Assembly: GCA_007129985.1 (NCBI GenBank)
Contig: SKUL01000354.1
Coordinates: 1-8,555, forward strand
Length of the DNA stretch: 8,555 bases
Source: Flavobacteriales bacterium
GTDB lineage: Bacteria; Bacteroidota; Bacteroidia; Flavobacteriales_D; SKUL01
Reading direction: 5' to 3'
Under the pieces are notes generated by a model. It was not told where the DNA came from and did no database searches. It saw nothing but the letters and a program-made list of their open reading frames with translations. Of the stretch, positions 1-6,418 are shown piece by piece. The translations under genes were made by a program, and so were the position numbers. Numbering within the stretch: the stretch's first letter is position 1; each line of letters begins with the position of its first letter.

Positions 1-581
1 GCATACGGCGGCTCAACATCATCAACTCGGTAACGGGCATCAAGCCTGCCAATCTGGTGGGAACCCGCTCTGCCGACGGAATCAGCAACCTCGCCATTTT
101 CAGTTCCGTGGTGCATTTGGGGAGCAATCCGCCGGTGCTGGGTATGGTGCTTCGTCCGCGAACCGAAGTAAGACGCCATACTTTTGAAAATCTTGAACAA
201 AGCGGAGTGTACACGCTCAATCACGTTCCGGTGAGTCATGTGCAGGCGGCGCATCAGACTTCGGCCAAGTATGACAAAGCTGTTTCGGAGTTTGAGGCCT
301 GTGGTTTTACCGAGGAGTACATTGCTGGTTTCGATGCCCCCTTTGTAGCGGAAAGTCAACTCAAGCTCGGCATGCAACTGGAGGAGCTTGTACCCATCAC
401 CACCAACGACACCCTGCTGGTGGTGGGGCGCATTGTACATCTTATCGCGCCCGACAAGGCGTTTGATGATGAAGGTCATCTGGACTTAGGCCAATTAGGC
501 TCTGCCGGAATTTCGGGGTTGAACAGCTATTACTCGCTCAAGAAAGAAGCGCAGTTTCCTTATGCACGGGTGCGGGATTGA
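1..581 (+). CDS. Flavin reductase family protein (5' end outside window)
   Basis: The reading frame is already open at position 3 and ends at TGA 579-581, giving about 192 visible residues. The true start lies left of the window; the GTG at 57 is internal, because conserved sequence of the family (RLNIINSVTGIKPANLVGTR) runs upstream through it. The segment GTRSADGISNLAIFSS followed by NPPVLGMVLRP is typical of the flavin reductase-like, FMN-binding split-barrel domain, where this region lines the flavin site. Family members of this kind are about 200-210 residues, so only a short N-terminus should be missing. The family reduces or binds FMN using NAD(P)H in the cytoplasm; the electron acceptor or partner cannot be told from the sequence. 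It is separated from the next gene by about 500 nt and is probably not part of the downstream operon. Confidence 0.88.
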   Translation, partial: IRRLNIINSVTGIKPANLVGTRSADGISNLAIFSSVVHLGSNPPVLGMVLRPRTEVRRHTFENLEQSGVYTLNHVPVSHVQAAHQTSAKYDKAVSEFEACGFTEEYIAGFDAPFVAESQLKLGMQLEELVPITTNDTLLVVGRIVHLIAPDKAFDDEGHLDLGQLGSAGISGLNSYYSLKKEAQFPYARVRD

Positions 582-693
582 CGGTTGAGGGAGGTGGTGT
601 GGTTAGTGGGAGTATTGGCTGCTGAGATACGTTCCGCGCACTGACAGTAGCTGTGGAGAAGGCTGAATAGTCAGTATCTCTAAAAAGATTTAT

Positions 694-711
694 CCCCGAA
701 ATACTTCGGGG
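694..711. other. GC-rich stem-loop, possible terminator
   Basis: CCCCGAA (694-700), loop ATAC, TTCGGGG (705-711) form a perfect 7-bp stem with a 4-nt loop. It lies about 110 nt after the flavin reductase stop. On the + strand no T-run follows (the next bases are CAGGCTACTT), so it is not a canonical intrinsic terminator for that gene. Read on the minus strand, the stem is followed by ATAAATCTTTTTA, which is moderately U-rich. It may equally be part of the repeat cluster in this intergenic region. Confidence 0.4.
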
Positions 712-730
712 CAGGCTACTTCAGGCCTCG

Positions 731-850
731 TTTCTCAGCTATCCGGTCGAAATGACACCAGAGCGTAATTGGAGTTTTGTTTCTGATTATTCGTTTTTTG
801 TCATTTCGACCGAAGCAACGACGCCAGGAGTTACGAAGCGGAGAAATTTC
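731..850. repeat. Palindromic intergenic repeat, Bacteroidota type
   Basis: CGGTCGAAATGAC (744-756) and GTCATTTCGACCG (800-812) form a perfect 13-bp inverted pair around a 43-nt centre. The outer ends also match: TTTCTC (731-736) with GAGAAA (841-846). The right arm continues as CGAAGC, then AAGCGGAGAAATTTC, which resembles a palindrome I associate with Bacteroidota intergenic DNA. The arms are unequal (the right one has about 20 extra nt), so this copy looks degenerate. Just to the right, AGAAATTTCATT (842-853) can pair with AATGAA (863-868) plus ATTTCT (873-878), making a second, bulged 12-bp stem. No transposase gene is present. The role is unknown; a non-autonomous REP- or MITE-like element is one possibility. 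Confidence 0.6.
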
Positions 851-1079
851 ATTCCACAAACAAATGAAACAGATTTCTGCTCAGAACTGCTTTGGGGGAA
901 GCAAAGAACGTATCACATGGAAAACCGACCTCTCCCGACTGTTCGCTTCTTCAAGATAGCCCACGGAATAATAGTTTGCGGCTAAATCCATATATTCGGC
1001 ACGTCCGAAACGAATCAAAAAGAAGCATCTAATTGATTGACGGGCAATTGAAGCCAAATGCGAACACAAACCTGAGTCC

Positions 1080-2636
1080 ATGAGCGAAACCTCTACGCCA
1101 GCCGAAAAGCCCAAAAAAGGCGCACTTGCCAAATTTCTCGACCTGATTGAAGTGGCGGGTAATAAACTTCCCGACCCGGCCATCTTGTTTTTTATCCTGC
1201 TGCTGCTGGTTTGGGCACTGTCAGCCATATTGGCACCCATAACCTTTACGGAGATTGACCCCCGCAACGGCGATCCGGTAAGCGTGATGAACCTGCTCAC
1301 AGGAAGAGGTTTGGCCGACTTTCTGGCGAACATGGTGACCGTTTTCATGAGCTTTGCTCCTTTGGGAATTGTGCTGGTAGCCATGCTCGGTGTGGGTGTA
1401 GCCGAACACTCGGGTTTTATCAACGCCGGACTTAAATACCTCCTCGGACTTACGCCAAGTTCACTGCTTACACCTATGCTTATTTTGGTAGCCATTGTGA
1501 GCCACACCGCTACCGACGCGGGCTACGTGCTGGTGATACCGTTGGGAGGTGTAATTTACTACGCCGCCGGCCGACACCCGTTGGCAGGAATTGCCGCAGC
1601 TTTTGCGGGTGTATCGGGCGGGTTCAGTGCCAATTTTGTTCCCTCGGGAATTGACCCGCTACTTCAGGGGTTTACCCAGGCAGCAGCTCGTATTATTGAC
1701 CCGGTGATTGAGCTCAACCCACTCAACAACTGGTTCTTTACCAGCGCATCAAGTATTCTGATTGTGGGTCTGGGGTGGTACCTTACAGATAAAGTCGTAG
1801 AACCCCGCCTAAAGAAAACCGCTCCTGTAGACGATGTAATTGAAGATGAACCCACCATGGACGAACTCAAACCCGAAGAGCGCAAAGCCTTTTGGGTATC
1901 TACAGCGGCTATGATACTCGGTTTGGTGGGCTTGTTTCTCTGGGTATGGCCTGAGAATTCGGCCATGCGCTCACCCGACGGTGAAATCGCATCATTTTCG
2001 GCTCCGCTGATGCGCAGTATCGTACCGCTCATCTTCCTGATTTTTCTACTGCCCGGTGTCATTTACGGGTTTATGATAAAAACCTACAAAGACTCCAAAG
2101 ACCTCATTGCGAGTATGAGTAAAGCCATGTCGGGCATGAGCTACTACATTGTGATGGCCTTTTTCTGTGCGCTCTTTATAGACGCTTTTGGAAAATCCAA
2201 CATCGGGGCCTTGCTCGCTCTAAAAGGCGCCGCCGGTTTGCAGGCGATGGCCCTCCCCGCGGAGGTAACCATTGTTGGAATTGTATTCCTCACCGCGTTT
2301 GTGAACCTGCTCGTTGGCTCGGCCTCGGCAAAGTGGGCGCTTATCGGCCCCATTATGGTTCCCATGCTAATGCAACTCAACATCTCCCCTGACCTCACAC
2401 AAGCGGCTTACCGCGTAGGAGATTCGGTTTCGAACATTGTTACGCCACTGATGCCCTACTTCCCGCTGGTGGTGGTTTTCTGCCAGCGCTATGTGAAGAA
2501 AACCGGAATCGGCACATTGGTTGCCATGATGATTCCGTACTCCATAGTTTTCCTTATTGCGTGGACCATTTTCCTGCTCGTGTACTGGAAACTCGGCATT
2601 CCACTCGGACTTCAGGCAAGCTATGTGTACCCGTAA
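1080..2636 (+). CDS. AbgT family transporter
   Basis: This 518-residue polytopic inner-membrane protein belongs to the AbgT family, whose known members import p-aminobenzoyl-glutamate (E. coli AbgT) or export sulfonamide antimetabolites (MtrF, YdaH). Length matches the family (about 500-530). A short charged N-terminus is followed by hydrophobic segments from about residue 33; a charged cytoplasmic loop lies at about 238-270. Family blocks are visible: GFSANFVPSGIDPLL (181-195), LVGSASAKWALIGPIMVPM (411-429) and YRVGDSVSNIVTPLMPYFP (444-462). Asp192, Ser416, Trp419, Pro437, Arg445 and Asp448 sit one position before residues I recall as functionally important in MtrF (193, 417, 420, 438, 446, 449). 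ATG 1080 gives a normal N-terminus; no Shine-Dalgarno sequence is seen. The stop is 13 nt before the protease gene. Substrate and direction are not determined; the peptide-related neighbours make a dipeptide-like substrate plausible (inference). Confidence 0.93.
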   Translation: MSETSTPAEKPKKGALAKFLDLIEVAGNKLPDPAILFFILLLLVWALSAILAPITFTEIDPRNGDPVSVMNLLTGRGLADFLANMVTVFMSFAPLGIVLVAMLGVGVAEHSGFINAGLKYLLGLTPSSLLTPMLILVAIVSHTATDAGYVLVIPLGGVIYYAAGRHPLAGIAAAFAGVSGGFSANFVPSGIDPLLQGFTQAAARIIDPVIELNPLNNWFFTSASSILIVGLGWYLTDKVVEPRLKKTAPVDDVIEDEPTMDELKPEERKAFWVSTAAMILGLVGLFLWVWPENSAMRSPDGEIASFSAPLMRSIVPLIFLIFLLPGVIYGFMIKTYKDSKDLIASMSKAMSGMSYYIVMAFFCALFIDAFGKSNIGALLALKGAAGLQAMALPAEVTIVGIVFLTAFVNLLVGSASAKWALIGPIMVPMLMQLNISPDLTQAAYRVGDSVSNIVTPLMPYFPLVVVFCQRYVKKTGIGTLVAMMIPYSIVFLIAWTIFLLVYWKLGIPLGLQASYVYP

Positions 2637-2649
2637 TTCACTCAAAAAC

Positions 2650-4854
2650 ATGTTGCGAACAAACATTTTCTTTCTGCTGGGGCTGTGGCTCGTCAGCATG
2701 AGTTCCATTCAACTCAAGGCCCAGAACAAAGAGTTCACCAACGCACTCATCTGGAATACGCCTACCTTTTTTCCCGCTTCGGCAGGCTCTTTTGAATCCA
2801 TGAAAGACGGCGTGCATTACACGCGTCTCAACCGGGTTGAACAAAAAACAGAGCTGAATAAATACCAGTACAGCGACGGAGAAAAAGTGAGTACGCTCGT
2901 TCCGGCAGACGTGCTTCCCGGAAAACTCACCATCTCGCGCTACCAATTCAGCGAAGACGAAAAAAAGGTACTGCTCGAAACGGAGGTTGAACCCATCTAC
3001 CGTCGCTCCTACCTCGCCAACTACTTTGTGTACGACATCGAAAAGGAAGACCTTCAAAAGCTCACCGATTTCAGCAAAGGCAAACAGCGCCTCGCCGATT
3101 TCTCACCCAAAGGAGATAAAATTGCCTTTATCCGCGGAAACGACATCTTTATCAAGGACCTGGCATCCAACACCGAAACACAGGTAACCCACGACGGAAA
3201 AGAAAACCACATCATCAACGGATATCCCGACTGGGTATATGAGGAGGAATTTGGCTACAACAAGGCTTTTCACTGGTCGCCTAACGGAACCCGCATTGGC
3301 TACTGCCGCTTTGACGAGAGCAACGTGAAGCAGTTTCAGATGGCCATGTACGGAGAACTTTATCCGGAACAATACACTTTTAAATACCCCAAAGCCGGAG
3401 AGGAAAACGCAAAAGTTACCGTACACATTTACGACGTAGCGACGGCAAAAACCAAAAACTGCAACTTGCCTGCCAACAAGGAATACTACATTCCGCGTAT
3501 TGCGTGGACGCGTAAAGACCACGAGCTGTGCATCATGAAAATGAATCGTCACCAAAACCACCTCGAGTTTTTGCTGGCCGATTTGAGCAAAGACCACCCC
3601 TTTGACATAGAGCTGAAACGCATTTTTGAGGAGAAGTCTGAGACCTACATCGAAATCAACGACAACCTCACATTTCTGAGCAACGGCAAAGAATTCTTGT
3701 GGAACAGCGCCCGAACAGGCTTCAACCACCTCTACCTTTTCGACATGAGTGGCAAGGAAGTTCGGGCCATCACATCGGGCAAATGGGAAGTTACCGAGTT
3801 TTTGGGGCTCGACGAGGAAGAAGGTCGTGTTTACTACATCGCCGCAGAAGAGAGTCCGCTGGAAAAAGCCGTGTTTACCGTTGACCTTCGCGGAAAAAAG
3901 AAACGCAGCCTGAGCGCCATGCCGGGCAACAACAAGGCCCAATTCAGCTCCAGCTTTGCCTATTTCATCAACACCTGGTCGGACGCCAATACCCCGCCCG
4001 TGATTTCCCTGCACGACAATAAAGGCAAGCAAATCAGGGTGCTCGAAGACAATCGCCGTTTGCGGGAGGCCATGTCTGAGTACCGCATTTCACCCAAGGT
4101 GTTTTTTACCTTTAAAACGGAAAACGGCGATGAACTGAACGCTTGGATGATTCAGCCCACCGGCTTCAACCCGAATGAAAAGTACCCCGTGTTGCTCAAC
4201 GTGTACGGAGGACCGGGAAGCAACATGGTGAGCAACAGTTGGGGAGGCCACAACTACCTCTGGCATCAGATGATGGCGCAGCAAGGCTACCTCGTGATTT
4301 CTGTGGACCCGCGCGGAACGATGTACCGCGGAAACGAATTTGGACACAGCACCTACCTGCAACTGGGCAAGCTCGAAACCGAAGACATGATTTCTACCGC
4401 CAAATACCTCGCTACCCTCCCCTATGTTGACAGCGAGCGCATTGGTATTCAGGGGTGGAGCTACGGAGGCTATCTCTCGTCGCTCTGCATGACCAAAGGC
4501 GCCGAGTATTTCAAAGCGGGTATTGCCATTGCCCCTGTAACCAATTGGCGCTTTTACGACACCATTTACACCGAGCGGTTTATGCGCACACCACAGGAAA
4601 ACGAAGACGGCTACGACGACAATTCCCCCATCAACCACGTGGATAAACTCAAAGGCAAGTATCTTCTCATTCACGGAGCGGCCGATGACAACGTTCACTA
4701 CCAAAACACCATGGAGATGATTGACGCCCTGGTGGCCGCCGACAAACAATTCGACCTATTTATCTACCCCAACCGCAACCACGGTATTTACGGGGGTAAC
4801 ACCCGAAACCATCTCTTTGAGCAACTCAGCACCTGGCTGAAAGAAAACCTGTAA
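2650..4854 (+). CDS. Secreted S9 family dipeptidyl-peptidase IV-like protease
   Basis: A serine exopeptidase that should remove N-terminal X-Pro or X-Ala dipeptides. The 734-residue product starts with a signal peptide (about residues 1-25, hydrophobic core IFFLLGLWLVS, cleavage after LKAQ), has a DPP-IV-type beta-propeller at about 90-450 and an alpha/beta-hydrolase domain at about 480-734. The catalytic triad is complete: Ser604 in GWSYGG, Asp679 in HGAADDN and His711 in NHGIYGG. DWVYEEE carries the Glu199-Glu200 pair that holds the substrate amino terminus in DPP-IV. Tyr519 in VYGGPG matches the oxyanion Tyr, and Tyr636 and Tyr640 match the proline pocket. ATG 2650 is chosen because it begins the signal peptide; an in-frame ATG at 2557 would overlap the AbgT gene by 80 nt and bury the signal. 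It lies 13 nt after AbgT and 10 nt before a peptide carrier. It probably acts in the periplasm or at the cell surface. Related S9 exopeptidases with other cleavage preference are the main alternative. Confidence 0.95.
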   Translation: MLRTNIFFLLGLWLVSMSSIQLKAQNKEFTNALIWNTPTFFPASAGSFESMKDGVHYTRLNRVEQKTELNKYQYSDGEKVSTLVPADVLPGKLTISRYQFSEDEKKVLLETEVEPIYRRSYLANYFVYDIEKEDLQKLTDFSKGKQRLADFSPKGDKIAFIRGNDIFIKDLASNTETQVTHDGKENHIINGYPDWVYEEEFGYNKAFHWSPNGTRIGYCRFDESNVKQFQMAMYGELYPEQYTFKYPKAGEENAKVTVHIYDVATAKTKNCNLPANKEYYIPRIAWTRKDHELCIMKMNRHQNHLEFLLADLSKDHPFDIELKRIFEEKSETYIEINDNLTFLSNGKEFLWNSARTGFNHLYLFDMSGKEVRAITSGKWEVTEFLGLDEEEGRVYYIAAEESPLEKAVFTVDLRGKKKRSLSAMPGNNKAQFSSSFAYFINTWSDANTPPVISLHDNKGKQIRVLEDNRRLREAMSEYRISPKVFFTFKTENGDELNAWMIQPTGFNPNEKYPVLLNVYGGPGSNMVSNSWGGHNYLWHQMMAQQGYLVISVDPRGTMYRGNEFGHSTYLQLGKLETEDMISTAKYLATLPYVDSERIGIQGWSYGGYLSSLCMTKGAEYFKAGIAIAPVTNWRFYDTIYTERFMRTPQENEDGYDDNSPINHVDKLKGKYLLIHGAADDNVHYQNTMEMIDALVAADKQFDLFIYPNRNHGIYGGNTRNHLFEQLSTWLKENL

Positions 4855-4864
4855 GCAACACTGT

Positions 4865-6415
4865 ATGAATGCACCCTCCACGGTAAACAACAACGAATTG
4901 CTCGGGCACCCCAAGGGGTTGTTCATTCTCTTTGTAACAGAAATGTGGGAGCGCTTCAGCTTTTACGGTATGAAGGCGCTGCTCATCTTTTACCTCACAC
5001 AATACCACCTTTTCAATGACCAATCGGGTAACCTACTGATTGGAAGCTACGCAGCTTTGGTCTATGCCATGCCTGTACTGGGAGGCTTTTTGGCAGACCG
5101 CTATCTGGGATTCCGCAAAGCGGTGTTGTTTGGAGGTATTTTGCTGGTGTTGGGACACCTCGGGCTTGCCTTCGAAGGGCGGGAAGCCTCCATTGCGGCT
5201 AATGGCGATGTGGTTCGCGACGATTTTGCACTGCAGGTCTTTTACTTCTCCCTCGCGCTCATCATTATGGGTGTGGGATTTCTCAAGGCCAATATTTCCT
5301 CACTTGTAGGCGAGCTATACCCTCCCGGCGACAAACGGCGCGATTCCGGTTTCACCATATTTTACATGGGAATCAACATAGGTTCTGCGGCGGCTACCAT
5401 AGTTTGCGTTTGGCTGGGTGAGGCTTACGGATGGGGGTACGGCTTTGGTGCTGCAGGAGTGGGAATGTTCTTTGGGTTAATCTCCTTCGTAAAAGGTCGC
5501 CCTTATCTATTGGGCAAAGGCGAACCACGCAACCCCGAACAATTGAGGAAAAAGACCCGGTACGGACTGTCGCAGGAGTGGCTGATTTACACCCTTACCA
5601 TATTGGGAAGCGCAGTGGTGTGGCAAATGGTGCAAAGCCATTCAACAGTTGAAAAGTTGCTGATGGTAGCTGGTGCTGCTTCACTCATTTACATCACTTA
5701 TTATGCGGTAACGCAGCTAGACAAGGTTGGCCGCGAACGACTCATTGCCCTCACCGTACTTATTGTGTTTACCGTGATTTTCTGGGCCTTGTTTGAGCAA
5801 GCCTACACCTCACTCAACCTTTTTGCCGACCGCGTATTGGATCGCGAGATTTTCGGCATAACCATCAAGGCAGGACAGTTCCTGAGTCTCAACGCCATTT
5901 TCATCATTCTCTTTGCCCCTGTGTTTGCTATGCTGTGGGTAAAACTGGGACGTTTCAACCCCAACACTGCGGTTAAGTTTTCTTTCGGAATCATCCTCGT
6001 CGGTTTGGGATTTGGAGCCTTGGTGCTGGGTATCAACCTCGCTACCATGGGCAAGGTTGCCATGATTTGGCTGGTGCTGGCATACCTGCTGCATACCTGG
6101 GGTGAGCTTTGCCTCTCTCCTGTGGGGTTGAGTGCTGTAACCAAACTGTCTCCACCCAAAATTGTCGGTTTTATGATGGGCGTGTGGTTTCTGGCAACTG
6201 CCAGCTCAGAGTTTATTGCATCCGTGCTGGCCAACATCGCCGCCATAGACACCGAGGGTGGAGAAATCAAAGACATTGAAATGGCCAAGGGTGTCTATCT
6301 CGAGCTCTTCGAATACCTGTTTTACGCAGGGATGTTCTTCGGAGTGTTGCTGCTTGCCATATCACCACTGCTCAAGAAGTTTATGCACGGAGTAGATCGC
6401 GAACTAAACAACTAA
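4865..6415 (+). CDS. POT/PTR family peptide MFS transporter (first of tandem pair)
   Basis: A 516-residue inner-membrane proton-coupled di-/tripeptide importer. The POT signature ExxERFxFYG is present (Glu26, Glu29, Arg30, Phe31, Tyr34). Further marks are LADRYLG (76-82) in the loop after TM2, Lys141 in FLKANISS of TM4, FTIFYMGINIGS (163-174, the second PTR2 family signature) and GELCLSP (413-419) with Glu414 in TM10. These are the residues tied to proton coupling and peptide binding in the family. Hydrophobic segments at about 239-256 and 264-283 fit the two extra helices (HA, HB) of bacterial POTs, giving 14 helices. A short polar tail follows LLKKFMHGV. Start ATG 4865 is 10 nt after the protease stop, and the next gene starts 3 nt after this stop, so co-transcription is likely. 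Length is standard. Peptide specificity cannot be read from the sequence. Confidence 0.95.
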   Translation: MNAPSTVNNNELLGHPKGLFILFVTEMWERFSFYGMKALLIFYLTQYHLFNDQSGNLLIGSYAALVYAMPVLGGFLADRYLGFRKAVLFGGILLVLGHLGLAFEGREASIAANGDVVRDDFALQVFYFSLALIIMGVGFLKANISSLVGELYPPGDKRRDSGFTIFYMGINIGSAAATIVCVWLGEAYGWGYGFGAAGVGMFFGLISFVKGRPYLLGKGEPRNPEQLRKKTRYGLSQEWLIYTLTILGSAVVWQMVQSHSTVEKLLMVAGAASLIYITYYAVTQLDKVGRERLIALTVLIVFTVIFWALFEQAYTSLNLFADRVLDREIFGITIKAGQFLSLNAIFIILFAPVFAMLWVKLGRFNPNTAVKFSFGIILVGLGFGALVLGINLATMGKVAMIWLVLAYLLHTWGELCLSPVGLSAVTKLSPPKIVGFMMGVWFLATASSEFIASVLANIAAIDTEGGEIKDIEMAKGVYLELFEYLFYAGMFFGVLLLAISPLLKKFMHGVDRELNN

Positions 6416-6418
6416 ACC

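Larger units (their letters stand above)
582..1079. other. Gene-free intergenic region with inverted repeats
   Basis: No convincing gene lies in these 498 nt. Short frames exist on both strands but look like translations of repeat DNA. The left half holds interrupted inverted repeats (GAGATAC 624-630 with GTATCTC 674-680; ACTGAC 640-645 with GTCAGT 670-675; GCTGAGA 621-627 with TCTCAGC 733-739), a GC-rich stem-loop at 694-711 and a palindromic repeat at about 731-850. The right part (about 880-1079) has no strong structure that I can see. It should contain the promoter for the downstream transporter operon, but I find no good match to the Bacteroidota promoter pattern (TTG, 17-20 nt, TAnnTTTG) and do not call one. 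Confidence 0.75.

Noticed and set aside
752..985. Plus-strand small reading frames in the intergenic region
   Set aside because: They begin inside or beside the palindromic repeat, have no signal peptide or domain and no supporting start signal; they look like translated repeat DNA.
971..998. Possible Bacteroidota promoter (ATAGTTTG or TATATTCG)
   Set aside because: Neither matches TAnnTTTG exactly, and no TTG element lies 17-20 nt upstream at the right spacing.
881..1507. Full 208-residue minus-strand reading frame
   Set aside because: Most of it is antisense to the well-supported AbgT-family gene, and that part shows no recognisable domain. Only the 881-1081 part outside the gene is noted as a weak finding.
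2557..2649. N-terminal extension of the DPP-IV-like protease from ATG 2557
   Set aside because: It would overlap the AbgT gene by 80 nt and place about 31 Cys- and charge-containing residues before a clear signal peptide that starts at ATG 2650.
3103..4032. 309-residue minus-strand frame, and a similar one at 4090-4749
   Set aside because: Both are antisense to the protease gene, whose catalytic motifs are intact. Their sequences are rich in Val, Phe and Gly as expected for complement translation.
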